Positions 1 to 7,397 are shown, counted from the first letter of the stretch. The stretch: 14,209 nucleotides of DNA from Clostridiales bacterium UBA5888 (GCA_002431965.1 DJEW01000018.1:35083-49291), one strand, 5' to 3'. Numbers and translations: made by a program. Notes: a model not told the origin generated them from the sequence alone.

Positions 1-32
1 TTTTCATTTTTGGACGAGAGGTGATATAAAGC

Positions 33-437
33 ATGCAGGAGTACAGAAGAATCGACATTTCCAAAAGCGACGTCGTGCCCACGGCAGAGCGTATGCGCCG
101 GGACGGCAGGTATCTTGTGATGATCCACGGCTTCATCAACAAGGACGGGCAGATGGACGTGTCGTATGACTATGCCGTTGATCCCGCGATAGAGTCGTAC
201 CACGTCGTGGGGGAGACGGTGCTGCCGTCCATTGCGCCGGTGTACGACACGGCGGCGGAGTGGCCCGAACGCGAGCTCAACGAGCTGTTCGGCATCGAGT
301 TTGAGGGGCTGGACGTTTCAAAGCGTCTGTTTCTGCCGGAGGATATGCTTGAAACGCAGGGCAGGGGGCAGATAATGGTCACGCCGCTCAGGGAGCTTGT
401 GGAAAAGAATGCAGTGCAGGAGGTGCAGAGCAAATGA
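33..437 (+). CDS. mbhK: Mbh-type hydrogenase NuoC-like (30 kDa) subunit
   Basis: Homologue of the complex I 30-kDa subunit (NuoC; MbhK in membrane-bound hydrogenases). It packs against the large subunit in the cytoplasmic arm and has no cofactor of its own. The 134-aa protein carries the family signature near residues 75-92 (AAEWPERELNELFGIEF), followed by the usual basic and LPED segment near 95-105. It is shorter than NuoC of respiratory complex I, as is normal for the hydrogenase form. The ATG at 33 has a good ribosome binding site (AGGTGAT, 19-25). The stop overlaps the start of the large-subunit gene by 4 nt (ATGA), so the two are probably translationally coupled. Only 32 bases upstream are visible and no promoter is seen in them, so it is unknown whether this is the first gene of the operon. 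Confidence 0.9.
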   Translation: MQEYRRIDISKSDVVPTAERMRRDGRYLVMIHGFINKDGQMDVSYDYAVDPAIESYHVVGETVLPSIAPVYDTAAEWPERELNELFGIEFEGLDVSKRLFLPEDMLETQGRGQIMVTPLRELVEKNAVQEVQSK

Positions 438-1516
438 GCTATATCGTTCCAATAGGTCCGTACCATCCCGCGCTGGAAGAGCCGATACACGCCAGCCTCA
501 TCACCGAGGGCGAGGTCATAAAGGATGCGGAGGTCTTTGTCGGCTACAACCACCGCGGCATAGAAAAGCTGGCGACCGAGCGCAACGCCATCCAGACGCT
601 CGTGCTGGTAGAGCGCGTGTGCGGCATCTGCTCGCACTCGCACGCGCTGACCTACGCCATGGCGGTCGAGGCGATCAACGGCGTGGAAGTGCCGGAGCGC
701 GGGGAATACATCCGCGTGATAACGGCGGAGCTGGAGCGGCTGCACTCGCACTTTCTGTGGCTTGGCATCGCGTGCCACATCATCGGGCACGACAGCCTTT
801 TCATGCATATCTGGGACGAACGCGAGCTGATAATGGATATTCTTGAAAAGCTCAGCGGAAACCGCGTCAACTATGCAATGGTCACCGTCGGCGGCTCGCG
901 CCGCGACATTGACGACGGTCTGAAGGCGGAGATCCTTGCCGGCGTGGAGAAGCTCAAAGCGCCGATGGACAGGATAGTCGAGATCGTCCTCAACGACAAG
1001 ACCGTCGCGCTGCGCACAAAGGGCGTCGGCGTGCTGCCGAAGGCGGACGCTATCCGCATGGGCGCGGTCGGTCCTCACGCGCGCGCTTCCGGCGTGAAAA
1101 CGGACGTGCGCCGCGACGCGCCCTATTCCGCGTATGCCGCCTTTGATTTTGACATTCCCGTCATCGACAGCGGGGACGTGTTCGCCCGCGTCGTCGTGCG
1201 CGCGCTCGAGTGCTACGAGAGCATAAAAATAATCCAGCAGGCGCTGGAAAAGCTGCCAGAAGGTCCGATAAACCTCGGCAATAAGCTCATAAAGATCAAA
1301 GACGGCATGGCGCTTGCGCGCCACGAAGCGCCGCGCGGTCAGCTCAGCCACATGGTCGTTGGCGACGGCGGCTTCAACAATCGCCGCGTCAGCATTCATG
1401 TTCCAAGCTACAAGAACACTCCGACCGTGCCGTTCATGCTGCGCGGCAACACCGTGGCGGACGCCGGGCTGATAATCGCCAGCATCGACCCGTGCTTCAG
1501 CTGTCTGGACAGATAG
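434..1516 (+). CDS. mbhL: [NiFe] hydrogenase large subunit, group 4 (Mbh type)
   Basis: Catalytic large subunit, homologous to NuoD/HycE/EchE, that binds the NiFe centre and makes H2 from protons. Both ligand motifs are intact: RVCGIC with C63 and C66, and DPCFSC with C354 and C357. All four NiFe-ligating cysteines are therefore present. This argues for a true hydrogenase rather than a complex I or sulfur-reductase (Mbs/Mbx) relative, where the motif is lost or altered. The N-terminus has the usual PIGPYHPALEEP segment (residues 6-17). At 360 aa the protein stops three residues after C357 (LDR), so the cleavable C-terminal tail of many NiFe hydrogenases is absent. The ATG at 434 follows AGGAGGTG (418-425) and overlaps the mbhK stop. 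hypA starts 9 nt after this stop. Confidence 0.95.
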   Translation: MSYIVPIGPYHPALEEPIHASLITEGEVIKDAEVFVGYNHRGIEKLATERNAIQTLVLVERVCGICSHSHALTYAMAVEAINGVEVPERGEYIRVITAELERLHSHFLWLGIACHIIGHDSLFMHIWDERELIMDILEKLSGNRVNYAMVTVGGSRRDIDDGLKAEILAGVEKLKAPMDRIVEIVLNDKTVALRTKGVGVLPKADAIRMGAVGPHARASGVKTDVRRDAPYSAYAAFDFDIPVIDSGDVFARVVVRALECYESIKIIQQALEKLPEGPINLGNKLIKIKDGMALARHEAPRGQLSHMVVGDGGFNNRRVSIHVPSYKNTPTVPFMLRGNTVADAGLIIASIDPCFSCLDR

Positions 1517-1525
1517 GCGCGGCGT

Positions 1526-1867
1526 ATGCATGAGCTTGCCATCGCAAAGGGAATTATCGACATCGTCTCCCGCGAGGCGCAGGAGCGGGCGTTTACGCGC
1601 GTGCTCGCCGTGACGCTGAGCGTCGGCGAATACTCCGGCGTTGTGCCAGAGTGCCTGGAGGAGTTTTTCCCCATCGCCGCGGCGGGAACGCCCGCGGAGG
1701 GCGCGGCGCTTGAATTCATCGTGCCGGAAAGCGAGTTTTCGTGTTATGACTGCGGCTATACGGGCGCGGTGGAGCGAAAGCGCGCCTGCTGCCCGCGCTG
1801 CGGCGGCACGGCGCTGAAAATGACACGTGGGCGGGAATTCTATGTCGAAAGTCTCAAGGTCGAATAA
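1526..1867 (+). CDS. hypA: Hydrogenase nickel-insertion chaperone HypA
   Basis: HypA delivers Ni2+ to the large subunit during NiFe-centre assembly. The 113-aa length is typical. The N-terminal MHE motif supplies the nickel ligand His2. The zinc site is a pair of CxxC motifs (C73/C76 and C89/C92) spaced as in the family. It follows the large-subunit gene by 9 nt with only a weak ribosome binding site, so coupled translation from mbhL is likely. No hypB, hypC-F or endopeptidase gene is in the window; those must lie elsewhere. The neighbouring position fits a chaperone made together with its client. It is unusual that hypA alone sits inside the structural operon. Confidence 0.93.
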   Translation: MHELAIAKGIIDIVSREAQERAFTRVLAVTLSVGEYSGVVPECLEEFFPIAAAGTPAEGAALEFIVPESEFSCYDCGYTGAVERKRACCPRCGGTALKMTRGREFYVESLKVE

Positions 1868-1888
1868 ACTGCCCCTTTAATATTTAAC

Positions 1889-1922
1889 GGCAGGAGGCAC
1901 GGGCGGTTTGCCGCCGTCTGCC
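1889..1922 (+). repeat. Two-tier hairpin between hypA and mrpE
   Basis: The 83-nt gap after hypA can fold into an outer stem GGCAG (1889-1893) with CTGCC (1918-1922). The inner stem is GGCGG (1902-1906) with CCGCC (1911-1915), closed by a TTTG loop. No U-tract follows, so it is not a standard terminator. It may be an RNA processing or stability element separating the catalytic and membrane-arm messages. The structure is seen in the sequence; its role is inferred. Confidence 0.45.
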
Positions 1923-1933
1923 CCGCGCCAGAG

Positions 1934-1943
1934 AAAGGAGAGG
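1934..1943 (+). promoter_or_regulatory. Ribosome binding site supporting a TTG start for mrpE
   Basis: AAAGGAGAGG with core AGGAG at 1936-1940 lies 10 nt before TTG at 1951. No in-frame ATG exists until deep in the protein, and the N-terminal membrane segment begins directly after this TTG. TTG is therefore the best start. Confidence 0.75.
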
Positions 1944-1950
1944 TTTTCTC

Positions 1951-2469
1951 TTGCAAAAAACAACTTTCCCCGCTGTACTGAGCACCTTTGTCATCTGCTT
2001 TGGCTTCTGGATACTGCTGACGTGGAGCTTTTCCGCGCAGGAGCTTATTGCCGGGACGGTCGTGAGCCTCGCCGTGGCTCTCTTCTCGGCGAGATTCTTC
2101 ATCCATGACAGGGCGTTTCGGTTTTTCAACCCCGTTCGGCTCTTCACCGGGCTTTTCTACACCTTTATCGTCTTCTTCTGGGAGCTTATAAAGGCGAACT
2201 GGGACATGGCAAAGCGCTGCTTCGGCGGCTGCCGCAGTGTCAATCCCGGCATCGTCAAGATCCCGGTGGATCTCAAGGGCAGCTATGCGCAGGCGCAGCT
2301 TGCCAACTGCATCACGCTCACCCCCGGCACGATAACCATGGAGATCACCGAGGAGGATGGGCAGACCTATTATTACGTGCACTGGATAGACGTGACCGCC
2401 GACGGCGAGGAAGCGGGCAATATCATCAAGGGCACAATGGAAAAATGGCTGAGGAGGATATGGAAATGA
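1951..2469 (+). CDS. mrpE: Mrp/Mnh-type Na+/H+ antiporter subunit E (MbhA-like)
   Basis: Membrane subunit E of the Mrp antiporter module, equivalent to MbhA in the Mbh complex. The 172-aa protein has hydrophobic segments near residues 8-26, 30-50 and 62-82. A cytoplasmic domain follows with the family motif LTPGT (123-127) and the downstream beta segment around YYVHWIDV (141-148). It belongs to the sodium-translocating part of the complex; subunit E is thought to be structural rather than ion-conducting. It begins at TTG and ends inside an ATGA overlap with mrpF. It opens the membrane-arm block that runs E, F, G, then the B/D parts, C and D. Confidence 0.9.
   Translation: MQKTTFPAVLSTFVICFGFWILLTWSFSAQELIAGTVVSLAVALFSARFFIHDRAFRFFNPVRLFTGLFYTFIVFFWELIKANWDMAKRCFGGCRSVNPGIVKIPVDLKGSYAQAQLANCITLTPGTITMEITEEDGQTYYYVHWIDVTADGEEAGNIIKGTMEKWLRRIWK
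2451..2457 (+). promoter_or_regulatory. Ribosome binding site deciding the mrpF start
   Basis: GAGGAGG lies 8 nt before ATG 2466. Two other in-frame ATGs fit badly: 2445 lies upstream of this site and 2460 is only 2 nt after it. The short form starting at MSDLLIF is therefore preferred, giving a 4-nt overlap with mrpE. Confidence 0.8.
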
Positions 2470-2747
2470 GCGATCTTCTCATCTTTGCCGTTATATTCGG
2501 GCTTCTCGGGCTGATGAACCTTTACCGGCTCGTAAAGGGACCGAACGCGGCGGACCGCATGGTCGCCTCGGACGCGGCGGACATATGCATGTCCTGCGCG
2601 ATGATGCTCTTCTCGCTGTTCTCCGGCAGGGGCATCTATCTCGACATTGCCATCATCAGCGCAATGCTCGGCATTATCAACACCATGCTTGTCGGCAGGT
2701 ACCTTGACAGAGGGAGGTGGCTTTACCATGCTGAGGATAATAATTGA
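2466..2747 (+). CDS. mrpF: Mrp-type antiporter subunit F (MbhB-like)
   Basis: Small three-helix membrane subunit of the Mrp module (MrpF/MnhF; MbhB in Mbh). The 93-aa protein has the family signature GPNAADRMVASD at residues 25-36 between the first and second membrane segments. A third hydrophobic segment lies near 56-74. Start 2466 is chosen from the ribosome binding site at 2451-2457 and the ATGA overlap with mrpE. Longer in-frame starts would only add a charged, non-conserved MAEEDME leader. The gene overlaps the 5' end of mrpG by 20 nt. Confidence 0.9.
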   Translation: MSDLLIFAVIFGLLGLMNLYRLVKGPNAADRMVASDAADICMSCAMMLFSLFSGRGIYLDIAIISAMLGIINTMLVGRYLDRGRWLYHAEDNN

Positions 2748-3069
2748 CGTTCTCATCGCCGCCGGCGCATTTTTCGCGCTTGCCGGGACGCTCGGCATCC
2801 TGAAAATGCCGGACACGTTTTCGCGCATGCAGGCGAGCACCTGCATCACCACAATGGGAGTTATCGGCGTGGGTCTGGGCTCGCTGCTGTACGCCATATT
2901 CGTCATGCACGCCCCTGCCACCGCCGTGAAGGTAGGCGTTATAATGACGCTTGTGCTCGTGACCAATCCCGTCGGTGCGCACGCCATCGCCAAGGGCGCG
3001 TATCAGTCGGGCATCCGCCCGGAAAAGGAAATGGAGACTGACGATTACAGGAGGGATTTTGATGAGTAA
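2728..3069 (+). CDS. mrpG: Mrp-type antiporter subunit G (MbhC-like)
   Basis: Three-helix subunit G of the Mrp module (MrpG/MnhG; MbhC). The protein is 113 aa from ATG 2728, which has AGGGAGGTGG at 2711-2720 as ribosome binding site. The family motif spans residues 20-38 (GTLGILKMPDTFSRMQAST), followed by TMGVIGVGLG and a third membrane segment near 66-84. An upstream in-frame ATG at 2647 would add 27 non-conserved residues inside mrpF and is rejected. The gene overlaps mbhD by 8 nt. Confidence 0.9.
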   Translation: MLRIIIDVLIAAGAFFALAGTLGILKMPDTFSRMQASTCITTMGVIGVGLGSLLYAIFVMHAPATAVKVGVIMTLVLVTNPVGAHAIAKGAYQSGIRPEKEMETDDYRRDFDE

Positions 3070-3316
3070 TCTGCTTATTGTCCTCAACGTCATCGCCGTG
3101 ACCGGCATTGTCGTGTCCGCCCTTGTGGCCAGCACGAGCGAGAAGCTGCTCAGCTCCGTCATCGCCCTTGGCACGACCGGCATCTTCGCCGCGGCGGAGT
3201 TTCTGCTGCTGCACGCGCCCGACGTCGCCATATCCGAAGCGGCGGTCGGCGCGGCGCTCAGCCCGCTTATATTCATCGTCACCCTCAAAAAGCTAAAAGG
3301 AGGGGACGACAAATGA
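3062..3316 (+). CDS. mbhD: MbhD-like subunit (MrpA/MrpB-derived, DUF4040 type)
   Basis: Small membrane protein (84 aa) matching the domain that is fused to MrpA in Mrp antiporters and stands alone as MbhD in Mbh complexes. The signature is APDVAISEAAVGAAL near residues 52-66, with an acidic residue (E59) in the third membrane helix that is expected to sit on the ion path. Three hydrophobic segments cover roughly 4-24, 29-50 and 60-76. ATG 3062 follows AGGAGGG (3049-3055) by 6 nt. The longer upstream reading frame is out of register with homologues. It shares an ATGA overlap with the next gene. Confidence 0.88.
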   Translation: MSNLLIVLNVIAVTGIVVSALVASTSEKLLSSVIALGTTGIFAAAEFLLLHAPDVAISEAAVGAALSPLIFIVTLKKLKGGDDK

Positions 3317-3684
3317 AAAAATTCCTCACGTGGGTATCGCTGGGCATCCTCCTGCTTGCCGGCGTGCGCGCAAGCGTGACCGCGTCCGCCATGCCCCGCA
3401 CCTATGACGGGCGCACGGCCTCACCTTCGGTATACGAGCTTCAGCAGAATCCCGCCGCCTACGACGACACGGACGTTGACGGCGCGGCAGGCGCGATAGT
3501 GCAGCAGAATCTCGACCGCACCCACGCCGTCAACGACGTGACCTCGATAGTTTTCGACTTCCGCGGCTACGACACCATGGGCGAGGCGTTCATCCTCATC
3601 ACTGCGGTTGCAGGCACTTCCGTCATAATCTACAGCAGCGCAAAGCAAACGAAAAAGGAGGAGGAAAGTCAGGATGAAAAATGA
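3313..3684 (+). CDS. mbhE: MbhE-like membrane subunit
   Basis: The 123-aa protein resembles MbhE, the small subunit between MbhD and MbhF, which corresponds to a C-terminal piece of MrpA or the start of MrpB. An N-terminal membrane helix (residues 5-25) is followed by an extracytoplasmic stretch of about 50 residues. The conserved block VTSIVFDFRGYDTMGEA (76-92) then leads into a second helix (92-109). The charged tail (KKEEESQDEK) is cytoplasmic. The N-terminus could be mistaken for a signal peptide, but it is a membrane anchor in this family. It is coupled to mbhD by ATGA and overlaps mrpB by 11 nt. Confidence 0.82.
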   Translation: MKKFLTWVSLGILLLAGVRASVTASAMPRTYDGRTASPSVYELQQNPAAYDDTDVDGAAGAIVQQNLDRTHAVNDVTSIVFDFRGYDTMGEAFILITAVAGTSVIIYSSAKQTKKEEESQDEK

Positions 3685-4138
3685 CAACATAGTCATCAAG
3701 CGCGTTATACAGCGCTGCGGCTGCGACATGGTGCTGCCGCTGACGCTGGTGTACGTGTTCTACATCATTCTCCATGGGCATCTCTCTCCCGGCGGCGGCT
3801 TTCAGGGCGGTGTGCTGATGACCGCAGTGCTGATACTGCTTTATCTCGGGCACGGATATGAGACGACCTGCCGCGCGCTCTCCCCGGAGTTTCTGCGCCG
3901 GACGGAGGGTCTTGCCGTGACGGTATATATAGGCCTTGCGATGCTCGGCGTCGCAGCGGGCGCACAGTTTTGCCAGAACATCGCTTTCATGAACGGCAAT
4001 ATCGGCGATCTCATCTCCTCGGGCACGATCTCATGGATGGATGAGGCTGTCGGCGCGAACGTGCTGTGCGGCGTGGGCGTGCTGTCGCTGTCCATGCTGG
4101 GGCTTCTGTCCGCCAGGGACGTGGACAACAGGAAATGA
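3674..4138 (+). CDS. mrpB: Mrp-type antiporter subunit B (MbhF-like)
   Basis: MnhB-domain membrane protein (154 aa; MbhF in Mbh). The family hallmark GHLSPGGGFQGG sits at residues 35-46, after the first membrane helix. Three further hydrophobic segments lie near 47-60, 80-98 and 128-146. The N-terminal NIVIKRVIQ segment is typical. It starts inside the mbhE tail, with GGAGGAAAG around 3659-3667 as ribosome binding site. It forms part of the sodium/proton channel with mrpC and mrpD. Confidence 0.9.
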   Translation: MKNDNIVIKRVIQRCGCDMVLPLTLVYVFYIILHGHLSPGGGFQGGVLMTAVLILLYLGHGYETTCRALSPEFLRRTEGLAVTVYIGLAMLGVAAGAQFCQNIAFMNGNIGDLISSGTISWMDEAVGANVLCGVGVLSLSMLGLLSARDVDNRK

Positions 4139-4148
4139 GGTGCACGAT

Positions 4149-4499
4149 ATGATAACTTTCAACTACATCGCGTCTTTCTTCCTCATTGCGCTCGGCTTTT
4201 ACACGATCATAACAAAATATAACCTTGTCAAGACCGTCATAGGTCTCGGTATCTGCGATTACGGCGTCAACCTTCTCATAATCTCCGTCGGCTTCAACCC
4301 CGGCGGCACCGCCCCCATCTTCACCTTCGGCGAGCTGACCGCCGCGAGCTATTTTGTCGATCCCATCCCGCAGGCGCTCACGCTGACGAGCATCGTTATC
4401 GGCGCGTGCGTCACGGCGATGTCCCTCGCGCTTGTGATAAAGCTGGATGAGAGCTACGGCACTATTGACACGAGAGAGATAAGGAGGCTGAGAGGATGA
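4149..4499 (+). CDS. mrpC: Mrp-type antiporter subunit C (NuoK-like, MbhG-like)
   Basis: NuoK homologue of 116 aa (MrpC/MnhC; MbhG). Three membrane helices are visible near residues 5-21, 26-48 and 75-98. The motifs GVNLLIIS (39-46) and DPIPQALTLTSIVIG (71-85) are the usual MrpC/NuoK signatures. ATG 4149 is preceded by GAGGTG (4137-4142) at 6 nt spacing, which overlaps the mrpB stop. The in-frame ATG at 4041 would add 36 residues read from within mrpB in another frame and is rejected. An ATGA overlap couples it to mrpD. Confidence 0.93.
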   Translation: MITFNYIASFFLIALGFYTIITKYNLVKTVIGLGICDYGVNLLIISVGFNPGGTAPIFTFGELTAASYFVDPIPQALTLTSIVIGACVTAMSLALVIKLDESYGTIDTREIRRLRG

Positions 4500-6421
4500 G
4501 CTTTTTCGACTATCATCACTTTCCCGTCTACTCGATAATGGTGCTTTTCCTGGGCGCGTTCCTCATCGTCATGTTCGGGCACAAAAAGACCTTCCGTCAT
4601 ATCGCTGCGGTGCTGGCGGTGTCCGCGTCGCTTGGCTGTATTCTCGCGCTCATAAAGCCCGTATTTTTCAACGGCGAGATAATCGCCTACTGGATGGGCT
4701 CGCGCTCCGTTGCGGGCGGTTACGCCATCGGCATCGCGCTTGAGGTCGATGCGCTGAGCCTCTTCTTCGCTCTGCTGATCTCGGCGGCGGTGTTCGTTTC
4801 AGGCATATACTCGCTGCAGTACATGGACCGTGACGACAATGCCGCGCAGTACTATACGCTCTTTCTCATGCTCTCCGGCGGCGTTCTCGGCCTTGTGCTG
4901 ACGGGCGACATCTTCAACATGTTCATCATGGTGGAGATACTCACCTTTGCCGCCGTCGCGCTGACGGCGTTCCGCAACAGGGCGCACGGCGCGCTTGAGG
5001 CGGCGTTCAAGTACCTCGTCGTGGGGTGCATGGGCTCGACGTGCATACTTGTCGGCATCATCCTTTTGTACGCGCAGACGCATACCCTCAACTTCGCGCA
5101 GCTCTCCGCGCTTGTTCCGGGCAGCTTCAACAACAGCTCCAAGCTTGCCTTCGCGCTTTTGTACATAGGCTTTTCCACCAAGGCGTTCATCGTGCCGTTC
5201 CATCCGCTCGCGGCGGACGCGCACGGCGCCGCCCCCGCCTCCATCTCGGTGCTTATTTCCGGCGTGCTGACAAAGTCCGGCATTTACGGCATCATCCGCC
5301 TGTCATATTTCCTGTTCCAGACCATGGGGCTGGGCTCGTTCCAGTTCCTGCTGGTGTTCGTGGGGTCTGTGAGCATGTTCGTGTGCGTGACGATGGCGCT
5401 GGCGCAGAACGACTTCAAGCGCCTGCTCGCGTTCCACAGCATCTCCCAGATAGGCTACGTGCTGACGGCGGTGGGGCTGTGCACGGGGCTTGGCTTTTCC
5501 GCCGGGCTTTACCACGCCATGAACCACACGCTCTTCAAGGGGCTTTTGTTCCTCGCGGCGGGCGCAGTGCTCTATGAAACGGGCACCACAAACCTCGACG
5601 AGCTGGGCGGGCTTTCAAAGAAAATGCCGTGGACGACGGGACTTTTTCTCGTCGGGGCTTTTTCCATCAGCGGTCTGCCGCCGTTCAACGGCTTTGCCTC
5701 AAAGTGGATGATATATCAGGCGACGTATGAAAAGGCGGCGGAGAGCGGGAATATCGGGTTTCTTCTTGTCACCGTCATCGCGCTCGTCACCTCAATTCTG
5801 ACGCTTGCATCATTCATCAAGGTCAGCCAGTCCGTGTTCTTCGGGCAGCTGCCGGCAAAATACGAAAACGTCAGAGACGCAAAGCCCGGCATGATCGCCG
5901 CCATGTGCATTTTCGCAGTGCTCTGCGCTGCGACGGGGCTTTTCCCCAGTCTTGTCACACGCTATATCACAGAGCCCGCCACACGCGCGGCATTCTCCGT
6001 CGCGCAGTATATCGATGCCATGATGGGCACGGGCTACGCCGCCTCCGTAATGGGCGAGAGCTTCCCGCCCGCCGCGGTCGTTTCGTTCACCGCCGTTGGC
6101 TACTGGAGTCCGGTGTCGTGGCTGCTGCTCCTCTGCATCGCCCTGCTTGCCGTCACCATCGCCGCTCTCTCCGCGCGCTATGACTGCGTCAGCGAGAATA
6201 AGGGCACGGCGGTCGAGGCAAAATATGACCTTTTCTTCGGCGGCGAGAAGAGCGAATTCTCGCAGGTCGCCGGCGGCGATCTCTTCTGGGGCTTCAAGTA
6301 CAATCTGCGGCACTATTTCGGCTTCATGCACCGGCTGCACTCCGGCGTCGTCAATGACTACGCGCTGTGGGCGGCGGTCGCGCTGGGGCTGGCAATAGTG
6401 TTCATTCAGATAGTTCTTTAA
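4496..6421 (+). CDS. mrpD: Mrp-type antiporter subunit D (NuoN/M-like) with C-terminal MbhI-like extension
   Basis: Large antiporter-like subunit (MrpD; MbhH) of the proton/sodium-pumping arm. The NuoL/M/N core occupies about residues 1-500. The charged residues used for ion transfer are present: E147 in MFIMVEIL, K229 in FSTKAFIVPFHP, K260 in SGVLTKSG and K403 in ASKW. The protein is 641 aa, against roughly 490-510 for usual MrpD or MbhH. The extra part has a membrane helix (about 537-559), a polar stretch with FFGGE (580-584) and GGDLFWGFKYNLRHYF (593-608), and a final helix (621-641). Two helices around an amphipathic connector match the plan expected of MbhI, the one Mbh subunit with no separate gene here; that assignment is inference. 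The gene overlaps mrpC by 4 nt. Confidence 0.93.
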   Translation: MSFFDYHHFPVYSIMVLFLGAFLIVMFGHKKTFRHIAAVLAVSASLGCILALIKPVFFNGEIIAYWMGSRSVAGGYAIGIALEVDALSLFFALLISAAVFVSGIYSLQYMDRDDNAAQYYTLFLMLSGGVLGLVLTGDIFNMFIMVEILTFAAVALTAFRNRAHGALEAAFKYLVVGCMGSTCILVGIILLYAQTHTLNFAQLSALVPGSFNNSSKLAFALLYIGFSTKAFIVPFHPLAADAHGAAPASISVLISGVLTKSGIYGIIRLSYFLFQTMGLGSFQFLLVFVGSVSMFVCVTMALAQNDFKRLLAFHSISQIGYVLTAVGLCTGLGFSAGLYHAMNHTLFKGLLFLAAGAVLYETGTTNLDELGGLSKKMPWTTGLFLVGAFSISGLPPFNGFASKWMIYQATYEKAAESGNIGFLLVTVIALVTSILTLASFIKVSQSVFFGQLPAKYENVRDAKPGMIAAMCIFAVLCAATGLFPSLVTRYITEPATRAAFSVAQYIDAMMGTGYAASVMGESFPPAAVVSFTAVGYWSPVSWLLLLCIALLAVTIAALSARYDCVSENKGTAVEAKYDLFFGGEKSEFSQVAGGDLFWGFKYNLRHYFGFMHRLHSGVVNDYALWAAVALGLAIVFIQIVL

Positions 6422-6428
6422 GGAGGTG
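6421..6428 (+). promoter_or_regulatory. Ribosome binding site deciding the mbhM start
   Basis: A full AGGAGGTG begins on the last base of the mrpD stop codon, 6 nt before ATG 6435. A GTG at 6426 is in frame but lies inside this site, so ATG 6435 is the start. Confidence 0.85.
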
Positions 6429-6434
6429 GGAATA

Positions 6435-7397
6435 ATGACAGTGGTTCTGACTGCTCTGGAGTATCTCGGCTATATCCTCATCTTCCCGGGCTTCCTGTTC
6501 TGCTTTACGGCGGGTCTTCTGCTTGCCGGCATTGACCGCAGGCTCGTCGCGCGCATGCAAAAGCGCGTCGGTCCGCCCATATTGCAGCCGTTTTATGACT
6601 TCTTCAAGCTCTGCGGCAAGGAGACCGTCCTTCCCGCCGCGGCAAACCGCACCGTGTTCCTCGCCGCGCCTCTCGTGGGGCTTGCCGCGCTCATCGTGCT
6701 GCAGCTTTTCATCCCCATACACGGCTGGGCGGCGTTTTCCGGCATGGCGGACATTGTGGTCATCCTTTACCTGCTGCTCATCCCCGCGGTGTCCGTGATG
6801 CTCGGCGGCGCGGCGAGCGCATCTCCCTATGCCGGGGTAGGACTCAGCCGCGAGATGGTCACGGTCATATCGTGCGAGCTGCCGCTTGTGCTGGTGCTGC
6901 TGGCAGTCGGCAAGGCCGCGGGCGGCGACAGCGTGACCTTCTCGTTCTCCGCCATCTCCGCATGGCAGCTTGAGCACGGCAGCCTTATCACCCGCGCGGG
7001 TCTCATCCCGGCCGCGCTCGCGCTGCTGCTCGTCATCCCCGGAGAGACCGGCAGCCACCCCTTTGACACCGCCGAGGCGGAAACGGAGATATGCGAAGGG
7101 CTTCTCGCCGAATACAGCGGCGGTCCGCTCGCAGTGTACAAGCTTTCCCACGCGGTCAAGCTTCTCACCATGTCCAGCCTTTTTACTGCGCTCTTCCTCG
7201 GCGGCGTGGGCACCGGCATCCTCGCGCTGGACGCTGTGATCCTCTTTGCGCTGTGCACTATTATCGTGGCAATATTCATTTCTCTTGTCCACGCCGTGAC
7301 CGCCCGTCTCAGAATCGAGCAGGTTTTCAAATATTACTGGACCGTCGTCACGGCGCTTGCCGCCATCAGCCTTGTGCTGGTGTGGTACGGTCTTTGA
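6435..7397 (+). CDS. mbhM: Hydrogenase membrane anchor, NuoH-like (MbhM/EchB)
   Basis: NuoH homologue (320 aa) that anchors the cytoplasmic hydrogenase arm and links it to the ion-pumping arm. Signatures are ARMQKRVGPP (residues 39-48) followed by QPFYDFFKL, the segment SPYAGVGLSREMV (130-142) leading to CELPLVL, and ETGSHPFDTAEAETE (204-218) leading to EYSGG. The carboxylates in this last loop are conserved in NuoH and proposed to couple redox change to ion movement. About eight hydrophobic segments are visible. It starts 13 nt after mrpD, and mbhJ follows after 12 nt. A NuoH-like subunit placed after MrpD rather than next to mbhL differs from the archaeal Mbh order. Confidence 0.94.
   Translation: MTVVLTALEYLGYILIFPGFLFCFTAGLLLAGIDRRLVARMQKRVGPPILQPFYDFFKLCGKETVLPAAANRTVFLAAPLVGLAALIVLQLFIPIHGWAAFSGMADIVVILYLLLIPAVSVMLGGAASASPYAGVGLSREMVTVISCELPLVLVLLAVGKAAGGDSVTFSFSAISAWQLEHGSLITRAGLIPAALALLLVIPGETGSHPFDTAEAETEICEGLLAEYSGGPLAVYKLSHAVKLLTMSSLFTALFLGGVGTGILALDAVILFALCTIIVAIFISLVHAVTARLRIEQVFKYYWTVVTALAAISLVLVWYGL

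Noticed and set aside
434..1516. Alternative reading of the complex as a complex I or Mbs-type sulfur reductase
   Set aside because: Both CxxC NiFe-ligand pairs are intact in the large subunit and hypA is in the operon, which favours a working NiFe hydrogenase.
170..1531. 453-codon open frame on the - strand opposite mbhK, mbhL and the start of hypA
   Set aside because: It is the antisense shadow of strongly conserved hydrogenase genes in GC-rich DNA. Its translation has no recognisable domain and is rich in Arg, His and Ala as expected of such shadows.
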